A stretch of DNA of 64,000 nt from Actinacidiphila rubida (GTDB taxonomy: Bacteria; Actinomycetota; Actinomycetes; Streptomycetales; Streptomycetaceae): assembly GCF_900110255.1 (NCBI RefSeq), contig NZ_FODD01000018.1, forward strand, positions 119,758 through 183,757, given 5' to 3'. Below, piece after piece: positions 26,277 to 33,852 of this stretch; the stretch's first letter is position 1, and the number at the start of each line of letters is the position of its first letter. The notes beneath the pieces were generated by a model, which worked only from the letters and a program-made list of their open reading frames with translations, was not told the origin of the DNA and searched no databases. The position numbers and the translations under genes were made by a program.

Positions 26277-26780
26277 TTACGCGGCCGGCGGCCGGACGGC
26301 TCCCGGCTGCCGCACCATCCAGACGTCGACGGCGTCCTCGCTCTCGACGGTGAACCCGTGGCGCTCGTACAGCCGCCGGGCGGCGCTGCCCTGCAAGACG
26401 ATGAGCCGCACCACCGCGCCCTCGGCGTCGGACCGCCGCAGCAGGGACGCCAGCACCGCGGAGCCCAGGCCCCTGCCCTGGACGTGCGGGGCCAGGTAGA
26501 GGTGCTCCAGATACCGGCCGTACTCCGCCGGGCGGAAGGTGACGCAGCCGGCGAAGGCGCCCTCCGCCTCCACCACCCAGGTCTCCCCCGGGGAGAAGGC
26601 GTCGCGGAACCGCTGCCGGACCCGCACCTCGTCGTAGCGCCCCAGCCGTTCCAGGTCCGCCCGCATCACCACGGCCCGCAGCTCCGCGATGGGCTCGACG
26701 TCGTCCTGCGCGGCGGAACGCAGCGACCAGTCCGTGACGCCGTCCGGCCCGGTCCGCTCCGCCGTCGTACCCGTGTTCAT
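26277..26780 (-). CDS. GNAT-family N-acetyltransferase
   Basis: The protein has 167 residues with the GNAT core: SLRSAAQDDVEPIAELRAVVM, LEHLYLAPHVQGRGLGSAVLASLL with the acetyl-CoA P-loop (QGRGLG), and SAARRLYERHGFTVESEDAVDVWMVR at the end. The acceptor substrate is unknown. ATG 26780 is chosen from the fold boundary; the open frame continues upstream without similarity. It stands alone. Confidence 0.88.
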   Translation of the reverse strand: MNTGTTAERTGPDGVTDWSLRSAAQDDVEPIAELRAVVMRADLERLGRYDEVRVRQRFRDAFSPGETWVVEAEGAFAGCVTFRPAEYGRYLEHLYLAPHVQGRGLGSAVLASLLRRSDAEGAVVRLIVLQGSAARRLYERHGFTVESEDAVDVWMVRQPGAVRPPAA

Positions 26781-26982
26781 GACGCCCTTTCGCGAAGGTG
26801 TTCGAGAAGCCGACCCTAACGCGCTGACCTGGGACGCCTCGCGGCGGGCGGCCGTTCCTGCGCCGCCCGCCCGCCGCCGTCCGCCGCCGTCGGCGGACGC
26901 CCGCTCCTGCACCTGACTGCACCTGGTCGCGGCGCGCAGGACGGTCGTCGCCGCGACGCGATCCAGCGGGCATGGTGGTGCC

Positions 26983-28026
26983 ATGGACGGCAGCGAGCAC
27001 GCGCAGGAGCCCCCGGACCCCACCGGATCGCGGGGGCGGCTGCGGCGGCGCGTCGGTGACCGGGTCCCGCACGCCGTCAGGCCGCACGGCCACCAGGGGC
27101 CGGACCGTGTCGACGCGGCCCTGGCCGCGTCCCGGGAGGGCATGCGGACGCTGTGGCTGTCGCTGGCGATCCTCGCGGGGACCGCGGCCGTGCAGGCCGT
27201 GGTCGTCGTCGCGTCGGGCTCGGTCGCGCTGCTCGGCGACACCGTCCACAACGGCGCCGACGCGCTGACCGCGGTGCCGCTGGGGATCGCGTTCCTGCTC
27301 GGCCGGCGCGCGGCCACCCGCCGCTACACCTACGGCTACGGGCGGGCCGAGGACCTCGCGGGCATCGCCATCGTGCTGACCATCGCCGCGTCGTCCGCGC
27401 TGGCCGCGTACCAGTCCGTCGACCGCCTGCTGCACCCCCACGGCATCAGCCACGTGGGCGCCGTCGCGATCGCCGCCCTCGTCGGCTTCGTCGGCAACGA
27501 GTGGGTCGCCCGGTACCGCATGATCACCGGGCAGCGGATCGGCTCGGCCGCGCTCGTCGCCGACGGCCTGCACGCCCGCACCGACGGCTACACCTCCCTC
27601 GCCGTCCTGCTCGGCGCGGGCGGCGTGGCCGTCGGCTGGCCGTGGGCCGACCCCGTGGTCGGCCTCTTCATCACCGCCGCGATCCTGCTCGTCCTCAAGG
27701 ACGCGGCCCGCGAGGTCTACCGGCGGCTGATGGACGCCGTGGATCCCGCGCTGGTCGACACCGCCGAGGCCGCGCTGCGCACCGTCGACGGCGTGCTGGC
27801 CACCGGCCCGCTCCGTATGCGCTGGATCGGCCACGCCCTGCGCGCCGAGGCCGACATCGTCGTCGACCCCCGCCTCACCGTCGTCCAGGCCCACGCCATC
27901 GCCGTCGCCGCCGAACACGCCCTCATCCACGCGGTCCCGCGCCTGACCGCCGCCACCGTCCACACCGACCACACCCCCCAAGGCGACGACCCGCACGCCC
28001 CCTTGGCCCACCACGCCCCGGCCTGA
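26983..28026 (+). CDS. Cation diffusion facilitator (CDF) family transporter
   Basis: The protein has 347 residues. A charged N-terminal tail of about 50 residues precedes six hydrophobic helices. The metal site motifs are DTVHNGAD in helix 2 and DGLHARTD in helix 5, as in zinc/iron CDF proteins, which exchange a divalent metal for protons. The C-terminal cytoplasmic domain (about 240-330) is present, and the last 30 residues are His/Asp-rich (HTDHTPQGDDPHAPLAHH), possibly a metal-sensing tail. ATG 26983. Confidence 0.9.
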   Translation: MDGSEHAQEPPDPTGSRGRLRRRVGDRVPHAVRPHGHQGPDRVDAALAASREGMRTLWLSLAILAGTAAVQAVVVVASGSVALLGDTVHNGADALTAVPLGIAFLLGRRAATRRYTYGYGRAEDLAGIAIVLTIAASSALAAYQSVDRLLHPHGISHVGAVAIAALVGFVGNEWVARYRMITGQRIGSAALVADGLHARTDGYTSLAVLLGAGGVAVGWPWADPVVGLFITAAILLVLKDAAREVYRRLMDAVDPALVDTAEAALRTVDGVLATGPLRMRWIGHALRAEADIVVDPRLTVVQAHAIAVAAEHALIHAVPRLTAATVHTDHTPQGDDPHAPLAHHAPA

Positions 28027-28103
28027 CCGTCCCGTGGAAGCAGTCCTACGCGGCGAGTCCAGCCCTAGCCGCGAGCGCATCCGCGCCCGCGCGTGTGCCC
28101 TCG

Positions 28104-29459
28104 CTAGGCGGCCTTCCTCCGCGCCAGCTCCCCGGCGCGCTCGTACACCTCACATGCGTGGCGGTTGCCGACGTGACGGCGGAGGCGGCGTCTCAGAATG
28201 CCGAAGTGCTCGTCCGCGCGGGACGAGGAGAGGTGCTCGTAGTCGTCGAGGAACGCCGACCAGGTAGCGCAGGACGCCTCCAGGTGTCCCACTTCGAGTT
28301 GCCGCTGGGCGAGCAGGCCGTTGGCGTGGGCGCGCCCCTGTTTCTCGACGGGCGGTCGCACCCGGTTGGAGTCCTGCATGGCGGTGATGGATCCCGGCAC
28401 GTCCCCGAGGGCGTGGAGCACGCTCGACACGTGGAAGAAGTAGGCGGCCTGGTCGTAACCGCCGATCGTGTCGCGCCTGTTGTCCGCCCGTGAGAGCGCG
28501 GCCTGCGTCTGTGCGAGGCGGGAGAAGGCGAGCCGTCCGTCTCCGACGAGGGCCGCACCCTGTGCCTGCTGTCCGGCGAGGAACGCCTGCAGGCGGGGGC
28601 CCGCCTTCGGTGCGGCCTCGGCCGCGGAGTCGGCGAGTTCCAGGGCCCGTTTCCCCTGCTTGAGGTTGGCCGCCTGGAGCGCCATTCCGCGGAGCGTGCG
28701 GCAGTAGGTCACGTGGTCCCCGGCTTCGGCCGCCAGATGCAGCGCCTGCACGTAGTACCGCTGGCCCAGACCGTGGGCCTTCTCGTACATCGCCATCCAC
28801 CCCGTGAGGTACACGAGGTCGGACGCGGCCGCGAGCATGTTCTTCCTGACGGCGTCCGAGGCGTCCGCGTGCAGGTACGTCGCGACCGTGTTCACCAGGA
28901 ACGCCGCGGCCATCGGGCGCGCGTGCCCACCGCCCAGCTCGTCGAGGATGTCCGCGATCCGATCCGTCATCGTCCGCACCGTGGCGACTTCGCCCGCCCC
29001 GATCCGCGTGGTCCGCCCACCGGCACGCACCGGGGCCCGGCCCGCCAGGTCGACGAAGGCCGGCACCGGTAACGCGGCGGCGTACAGCGAAGTGGCGAGG
29101 AACCTGCGGCGCGAGGGGTCCATGTCTTCCCTCCCGATCGAGACAAGTCCCTCCACAGTGTTCCCGGGCAGGGCCAGCACCGCGAGAGCACCCGTTTCGG
29201 CCACAGAACCCGGCAGGCCAGCTTCGGCATGAGTCACGGGCCGGCCCAACCTGCGGGCGAACGCTTCGACGATCAACGGATGCCACTTGGCCTGCGGGCG
29301 CGTGCCGCTGAGCCACTTGTTCACGTTGCTCTTGTCACAGGCGGCAGGAACGCCGGCCTCAGCAGCAGCGCGATTGATCGCGCCGGCCAACTCGACCTGG
29401 GACCAACGCGCCTCAGTGAGAAGTTCCCGGAGACCTTGGTTCGGCTCGTGCTCGGCCAT
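28104..29459 (-). CDS. Xre-type HTH regulator with TPR-like sensor domain, next to a RiPP operon
   Basis: The protein has 451 residues. An N-terminal HTH (GLRELLTEARWSQVELAGAINRAAA with NVNKWLSGTRPQ) is followed by an RRRFLATSLYAAALPVP segment and a long helical, TPR-like region to the end. Such regulators in Streptomyces often sit beside HATPase and RiPP genes. It is divergent from the graspetide operon with a palindrome between them, so it probably controls it. Leu130 is encoded by TTA (29070-29072), which makes translation depend on the rare bldA tRNA. ATG 29459 is chosen; the frame extends upstream without similarity. Confidence 0.85.
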   Translation of the reverse strand: MAEHEPNQGLRELLTEARWSQVELAGAINRAAAEAGVPAACDKSNVNKWLSGTRPQAKWHPLIVEAFARRLGRPVTHAEAGLPGSVAETGALAVLALPGNTVEGLVSIGREDMDPSRRRFLATSLYAAALPVPAFVDLAGRAPVRAGGRTTRIGAGEVATVRTMTDRIADILDELGGGHARPMAAAFLVNTVATYLHADASDAVRKNMLAAASDLVYLTGWMAMYEKAHGLGQRYYVQALHLAAEAGDHVTYCRTLRGMALQAANLKQGKRALELADSAAEAAPKAGPRLQAFLAGQQAQGAALVGDGRLAFSRLAQTQAALSRADNRRDTIGGYDQAAYFFHVSSVLHALGDVPGSITAMQDSNRVRPPVEKQGRAHANGLLAQRQLEVGHLEASCATWSAFLDDYEHLSSSRADEHFGILRRRLRRHVGNRHACEVYERAGELARRKAA

Positions 29460-29521
29460 GCTGCCACTCTCCGCGGGTGGACGGGCTTTCCACGCTTTCC
29501 ACTTCGCAAGCCGCCTCAACG

Positions 29522-29537
29522 GTACCGCGCTCGGTAC
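29522..29537. promoter_or_regulatory. GTACCG-N4-CGGTAC palindrome, candidate operator of the graspetide locus
   Basis: A 6-4-6 palindrome lies in the 162-bp gap between the Xre regulator and the HATPase gene, 85 nt before the latter's start. It is the only clear dyad there and is placed to affect both divergent promoters. Confidence 0.5.
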
Positions 29538-29621
29538 ACAGACGGTTGCGTAGTGCGTGCAAGCGATCGGAGCGAGCGGGAAACGCCGCTCCCTTCACGG
29601 AAAAGCACATGGAGGGCAACG

Positions 29622-30245
29622 ATGGCCTGTGGCCAACAGCCTCTGCGCAGCAGGTTCGATCTGACATCGTCGAGATCTGCCGTCAGGTGGGGCAGGAAGC
29701 ACACGGCCGAGGTCCTGAAGGACTGGCGCGTGGGCGATGCGGTGACGGAGGACGCGTTACTGATCGCCTCCGAGCTTCTGAGCAACGCTGTTCAGCACGC
29801 GACCAAGCCGCTGAGGCCACCAGGCGGCAGCCCCTGCTCCGCGGAGTGCAGCTTGCTGCTGCGGCTCACCGGCCGGGATCTGACGGTCGCCGTGTGGGAC
29901 GGGGACAGCCGCCCGCCGGTCCCGGGACTCGCCTCCTCGGACGCTGAACGCGGCAGGGGTCTGTTCCTGGTGGACGCCCTCAGCGAGGCGTGGGGGGTCA
30001 CCCGCCCCGCCTCGGAGGCGGGGAAGCTGGTCTGGGCCCGGCTCCCCGTCCCGTCGGGCTGGTTCGCCGTTCCCTCCGACTGCGGAGCATGCTCCGGCGC
30101 ATCCCCGCCCTCGGCCGGAGTGGCCACATACCCCTTGTGCCTCGGTCAGGCCGAGACCGGGCGGCCCGGGACGCCCGGGACGCCCGAGGGCCCCGGTTCG
30201 ACTCCGGGCGAGGGGACGCACCACGCACAACTCCCGACCAATTGA
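29622..30245 (+). CDS. HATPase-fold ATP-binding protein of the graspetide locus, TTA-containing
   Basis: The protein has 207 residues. The HATPase (anti-sigma kinase-like) fold is shown by the N-box ELLSNAVQHA (residues 51-60), VAVWDGDSRPP, and the G-box GRGLFLVDALSEAWGV. The Pro/Gly-rich C-terminus with SDCGACSG is not part of that fold. Proteins like this are common beside tgm genes, with unknown role; anti-sigma or signalling activity is an inference. Leu46 is TTA (29757-29759), a bldA-dependence mark. GGAGGG lies 6 nt before ATG 29622. It ends 11 nt before tgmA. Confidence 0.85.
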   Translation: MACGQQPLRSRFDLTSSRSAVRWGRKHTAEVLKDWRVGDAVTEDALLIASELLSNAVQHATKPLRPPGGSPCSAECSLLLRLTGRDLTVAVWDGDSRPPVPGLASSDAERGRGLFLVDALSEAWGVTRPASEAGKLVWARLPVPSGWFAVPSDCGACSGASPPSAGVATYPLCLGQAETGRPGTPGTPEGPGSTPGEGTHHAQLPTN

Positions 30246-30256
30246 CTGGAGGAACG

Positions 30257-30478
30257 ATGACCACCGCAGTGATCCCGCTCGCGGCGCGCGCTGCCGCGCT
30301 GCCCGCGCTGGTGACCACGACCGTGGAAGGCGTCGTCTGGGACGACGAACGCCAGCTCAATGTCCAGGCCGACGGAACCCCTTGGCACGTCGCACCCCAG
30401 GCCGCGTCGTGCACGGACACCAACCAGGACGGCAAGGGCGACGACGTCAACGACCCGTACTGCGCACCGGCCGCCTGA
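30257..30478 (+). CDS. tgmA: ATP-grasp-modified RiPP (graspetide) precursor peptide
   Basis: The precursor has 73 residues. The leader part contains WDDERQLNVQADGTPW (residues 28-43), similar to the conserved middle of the GRASP_targ family. The probable core is residues 51-73, with acceptors Ser51, Thr53, Thr55 and Lys60 and donors Asp54, 58, 62, 63 and 66, bounded by Cys52 and Cys69. The segment DTNQDGKGDD looks like an EF-hand or thrombospondin type-3 loop. TGGAGGAACG gives a good ribosome site before ATG 30257. The stop overlaps tgmB by one base (TGATG). The ligase is expected to form ester or amide side-chain rings, and TgmC to methylate an Asp. Confidence 0.85.
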   Translation: MTTAVIPLAARAAALPALVTTTVEGVVWDDERQLNVQADGTPWHVAPQAASCTDTNQDGKGDDVNDPYCAPAA

Positions 30479-31449
30479 TGCCGGTCGCCCGACCCGTGCT
30501 CGTGGTCGCCGAACAACTGGACGCTGCCGCCGACATGGTCGTTGACGAGCTCAATGGGCGGTCGGTCCCCATCATGCGTTACGACACCGCGCAGTTCCCT
30601 CAGTCACTCCGTCTGACCGCCGTCCACGCGTCAGATCACGTGGGGTGGAACGGCGTGCTGGACACCGGGCACCGGTCGGCGCGTCTGGAGGAGGTCCGGG
30701 CTGTCTACTACAGGCGGCCCGGACGCCCCCGAATCGCTGAATCCGTGCCGGAACCGTACGCGTCATGGGCAGAGCACCAAGCGGATGCAGCTCTCCTGAA
30801 CGTGGTCACGGCACTGCCTGTCCGCTGGATCAACAACCCGCACGACGACCGTTTCGCTGCCCACAAGCCGCAGCAACTCGTTCGAGCCGTCTCCGCAGGT
30901 CTGCGTGTTCCGCGCAGCATCATCACCAACGACCCGGAGTCGGCCCGCGCCTTTGCGAGGGCCGTCAACGGCCCCCTGATCTGCAAGCCCGTACTCGGCG
31001 GAAGACTCGACACGGGCGCGGAACGAAAGCTCATGGTGGCCACGCACCACTTCGACCCGGCGGGTATCGATGACAGCCTGCGCCTGACGGCGCACTACAT
31101 CCAGGAGGCGATCCCCAAACACCACGAGGTGCGTCTCACCGTCGTGGGCGAGGCCCTGTTCGCCTGCACGTTGACCGCAGCCTCCGAGCAGGCAGCAATG
31201 GACTGGCGCACTGATCCGGAACGTGTCGAACTCGGAACCACGCGCGTTCCGTCCTCCGTCGCCGCGGGCGTCCGCCGCTATATGGCCGTGTGCAACCTTG
31301 TCTTCGGCGCATTCGACTTCGCCGTCACCCCCACCGGGCAGTGGGTGTTCTTCGAATGCAACCCGGCCGGCACCTGGGCTTGGGTCGAGAATCGGACCGG
31401 GTTGCCCATCGCCGCAGCACACGCCGACTACCTCCAAGGAGTCTTGTGA
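30478..31449 (+). CDS. tgmB: ATP-grasp ribosomal peptide maturase (graspetide ligase)
   Basis: An ATP-grasp enzyme of 323 residues of the MvdC/MvdD-like kind. The N-terminal pre-ATP-grasp domain has EVRAVYYRRPGRP; the ATP lysine region is GPLICKPVLGG; the hinge is HYIQEAIPKHHEVRLTVVG; and the metal-binding end reads VFFECNPAGTWAWVE. It should activate Asp side chains of TgmA with ATP and join them to Thr/Ser/Lys side chains, making macrolactone or macrolactam rings in the cytoplasm. ATG 30478 overlaps the tgmA stop, and its own stop overlaps tgmC (GTGA). Confidence 0.9.
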   Translation: MPVARPVLVVAEQLDAAADMVVDELNGRSVPIMRYDTAQFPQSLRLTAVHASDHVGWNGVLDTGHRSARLEEVRAVYYRRPGRPRIAESVPEPYASWAEHQADAALLNVVTALPVRWINNPHDDRFAAHKPQQLVRAVSAGLRVPRSIITNDPESARAFARAVNGPLICKPVLGGRLDTGAERKLMVATHHFDPAGIDDSLRLTAHYIQEAIPKHHEVRLTVVGEALFACTLTAASEQAAMDWRTDPERVELGTTRVPSSVAAGVRRYMAVCNLVFGAFDFAVTPTGQWVFFECNPAGTWAWVENRTGLPIAAAHADYLQGVL

Positions 31450-32519
31450 CGAACGACCTCACCGCAACCATGCGCGAGGCATTCGCGGGCGCCCTCGGGG
31501 ATGGGCGACCAAGTACTTGGCGTGACGCCTTCGCCGCCGTCCCCCGGGAGATCTTCGTCCCCACCTTCCACCGCCAGGACGAGCGAGGCCGTTGGCACCA
31601 GGTCACAGAGGCCGACGAAGGCTTCCTGAATGCTGTCTATTCGGATTCGGCTCTGATGACGCAACTCGACGAACGTGGCATTCCCACCTCGTCCTCCAGC
31701 GAGCCGTGTCTGATGCTGACGATGCTGGACGCTCTCGACGCGCGGATAGGGGACAACGTCTTCGAGCTGGGCGCTGGGACCGGATACAACGCAGCGCTTC
31801 TTTCCCATCGCCTGGGCTCGGAGAACGTCACCAGTGTCGATGTGGACGACACGCTCGTGAAGGCTGCCCGTGAACGCCTGCACTCGGCCGGGTACGACCC
31901 GTTCCTCTTCGCCGGCGACGGTACTCAGGGCCGCCTCGATCGAGCCCCGTATGCCCGTATCATCGCGACAGCCGCGCTGACGTCCATTCCTCCGGCACTG
32001 GTCAGGCAAGCCGACCGCGGCGGTGTGATCGTGGCTCCGATCGGCCTCGGCATCGTCCGCACGACTGTCTCTGGACCGGGCCACGCCGAAGGAGATTTTC
32101 TCCCACCACCCGCACTGTTCATGCCACAGCGCACGACCGGTGGCCAACCCGCATTCGACGCCTTGCCCGACCGGGATCCTGAAACCTCGGAGGTGCCCGT
32201 CGCGGACGTGCTCAACCGTTTGAGGTTCCCTCTGTCGCTCGCCTTGCCCGGCTACCAGTCGTGCTCCTGGCGGGACGGTCACGGAGCTCTGACCGGTGTA
32301 GGTCTCTGGACCGACGACGGTTCGACGGCGAGTGCCAGCGCGACCGGCGCGGTGCGCCAGACTGGGCCACGCCGTCTCTGGGACACGGTGGAGGGCTTGG
32401 TGGCCCTCTTCCCCGAGGGCCAACCCGCGCGTGAGGAGTTCCGCTTGACGGTCGCCCCGCACGAACAGCGGGTGCGGCACGAACCTTCCGGCGCGTCCTG
32501 GGCGCTGCCGCTCGGGTGA
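31446..32519 (+). CDS. tgmC: Graspetide-system methyltransferase, protein-isoaspartate methyltransferase (PIMT) like
   Basis: The protein has 357 residues. It has a PIMT-type SAM fold: SSSEPCLMLTMLDALDARIGDNVFELGAGTGYNAALL (motif I in GAGTGYNAA), VTSVDVDDTLVKAARERL, and FAGDGTQGRLDRAPYARIIATAAL, followed by a C-terminal extension not in normal PIMT. In known graspetide systems with such an enzyme an Asp of the ring peptide is methylated and closes to an aspartimide (fuscimiditide type). The core Asp58-Gly59 pair would be the likely site here. Base composition is less GC-rich than in flanking genes. GTG 31446. Confidence 0.9.
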   Translation: MTNDLTATMREAFAGALGDGRPSTWRDAFAAVPREIFVPTFHRQDERGRWHQVTEADEGFLNAVYSDSALMTQLDERGIPTSSSSEPCLMLTMLDALDARIGDNVFELGAGTGYNAALLSHRLGSENVTSVDVDDTLVKAARERLHSAGYDPFLFAGDGTQGRLDRAPYARIIATAALTSIPPALVRQADRGGVIVAPIGLGIVRTTVSGPGHAEGDFLPPPALFMPQRTTGGQPAFDALPDRDPETSEVPVADVLNRLRFPLSLALPGYQSCSWRDGHGALTGVGLWTDDGSTASASATGAVRQTGPRRLWDTVEGLVALFPEGQPAREEFRLTVAPHEQRVRHEPSGASWALPLG

Positions 32520-32536
32520 CTCGTGGTCGCCGACGG

Positions 32537-33052
32537 CTACGGCTCGGCGTTCCACCGCGCGGGCAGGTCCGTGTCGCAGAAGACGCAGGCGAAGTGGTGG
32601 TCGCGGACGATGTTGAGCTCGTGGCAGCCGGGGCAGCGGCGGAAGAGCACCGCGTGGGTGAAGGCGTCCGGGTGGTGCAGGGCGGCCCGGTCGAGCGCGG
32701 CTGCGACGGGCGGCCACGAGGTGACGTCGTCGGGGCAGTAGCCGGTGGAGTGGTTGCTGATCGTGTCGACGGCCCAGGTGCCGTCCCGGCGGACGAAGCC
32801 GATCTCGCCCGCGGCCAGGACCGGGGCGCCGCCCGCGCACGCCACGTGTTCGCTGCGGCGGGCGGCGAGCCGCAGCACCCCGTCGCCGAGGACGACGAAC
32901 GTGAACGGTTCCGCCTGCTCCTCTTCCGGCCGTGCCGCAAGCCACGCCGCCACGGCGTCCCGTGTCCGCAGCACGGCACCGGCCTGCTCCGCCCGGACGG
33001 CCGCCCGCAGTTCGGCGGGACCGACGTACGGGTAGAGCCGCTGTCCGGGCAT
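32537..33052 (-). CDS. Hypothetical protein with C-terminal zinc-ribbon-like cysteines
   Basis: The protein has 171 residues and is soluble. The N-terminal two thirds form an unrecognised domain (YPYVGPAELRAAVR; FTFVVLGDGVLRLAARRSEHVACAGG; GEIGFVRRDGTWAVDTISNHSTGYCPD). Near the end, CPGCHELNIVRDHHFACVFC gives two CxxC pairs, a probable zinc ribbon. It lies 18 bp downstream of the 33071 gene on the same strand, in the rtcB neighbourhood, so a role with nucleic acid is possible but unproven. ATG 33052. Confidence 0.75.
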   Translation of the reverse strand: MPGQRLYPYVGPAELRAAVRAEQAGAVLRTRDAVAAWLAARPEEEQAEPFTFVVLGDGVLRLAARRSEHVACAGGAPVLAAGEIGFVRRDGTWAVDTISNHSTGYCPDDVTSWPPVAAALDRAALHHPDAFTHAVLFRRCPGCHELNIVRDHHFACVFCDTDLPARWNAEP

Positions 33053-33070
33053 CCGAGGTGCCGCCTCCGC

Positions 33071-33712
33071 TCAGTTGCCGAACCAGACGACCAGCCGGAC
33101 GTTGTCGTCGCCGTGCAGCGCGGCCAGGGTCTCCATGGTCGTCCAGACGGGCTGCCACGTTCCACCGATTTCGACGGCGTCGCGGCGCCGGAGGCGCTGG
33201 GCGCGGTAGACCGTGTCGCCCACGGTCCACTCGGTGCCGTCCGGCCGGCCGTCCCCGGCGTCCCGAGCGTCCCGCGTCGCGTTCGACGGCGCGAGGACCT
33301 TTGCCTGGACGGGGTCCCAGGCGCCCTTGCCCAGGTACCGCAGTCCCTCGGGGGTCCGTTGGTAGCGGTGCGGCCGCCGGTCCGTGGTCTCGGCCGGCTC
33401 GTCCCAGTCGATCCGCTTCACCTCGGCCCAGGTGATCCAGGTGACGCCGTACATCTGGTCGGGCCACCGCGCCAATGTCGCGAGCTCCGCGCGAACGGCC
33501 TCGGAGGCGTCCGCGGGCATGCCCCGGTCGGCGGCGAGCGGGCGGAATCCGGCGTAGTTCCGCACGCCGAACAGGCACCCGAACGCATCATAGTCCCGCG
33601 TGGTGTTGAGGAAGAACAGGTCGATCACGCCGTGCCAGGTGGTCGCCTCGCCCTCCTCCTCATGGAAGCGCCAGGCGCGGCACTCCACAAAGCCGCTGAT
33701 GTCCGTACCCAT
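33071..33712 (-). CDS. Conserved uncharacterised protein (MGTDISGFVE family)
   Basis: The protein has 213 residues, with no signal or membrane segment. The N-terminus MGTDISGFVECRAW and the core YDAFGCLFGVRNYAGFRPLAADRGMP are of a type I recognise from scattered bacterial and phage hypothetical proteins. The C-terminal half (TEWTVGDTVYRAQRL; VRLVVWFGN) is beta-rich. It lies between rtcB, upstream but separated by a terminator, and the zinc-ribbon protein. ATG 33712. The open frame running on to 35635 upstream is only a shadow of rtcB. Confidence 0.75.
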   Translation of the reverse strand: MGTDISGFVECRAWRFHEEEGEATTWHGVIDLFFLNTTRDYDAFGCLFGVRNYAGFRPLAADRGMPADASEAVRAELATLARWPDQMYGVTWITWAEVKRIDWDEPAETTDRRPHRYQRTPEGLRYLGKGAWDPVQAKVLAPSNATRDARDAGDGRPDGTEWTVGDTVYRAQRLRRRDAVEIGGTWQPVWTTMETLAALHGDDNVRLVVWFGN

Positions 33713-33748
33713 CGCGCGCCCCCTTCGGCGGCCGTCGAAAAAGCGTGA

Positions 33749-33779
33749 GGGCCGCGCACCGGAGTGCGGTGCACGGCCC
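33749..33779 (-). terminator. Terminator downstream of rtcB
   Basis: A 13-bp arm pair with two mismatches (GGGCCGCGCACC against its complement) and a GAGTG loop is followed on the minus strand by a T-rich run (GCTTTTTC). It fits an intrinsic terminator for rtcB. Confidence 0.75.
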
Positions 33780-33801
33780 CGCGGGTATGACCGGCCCGGC
33801 A

Positions 33802-33846
33802 GGCCCTGGCGGCCCAGCTGGCCCAGGCGGCCCAGGCGGCCCAGGC
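33802..33846. repeat. Five 9-bp tandem units (GGCCCAGGC) after rtcB
   Basis: Five 9-bp units lie in the untranslated gap after the rtcB stop; three are identical and two vary by one or two bases. Confidence 0.85.
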
Positions 33847-33852
33847 GCACGC

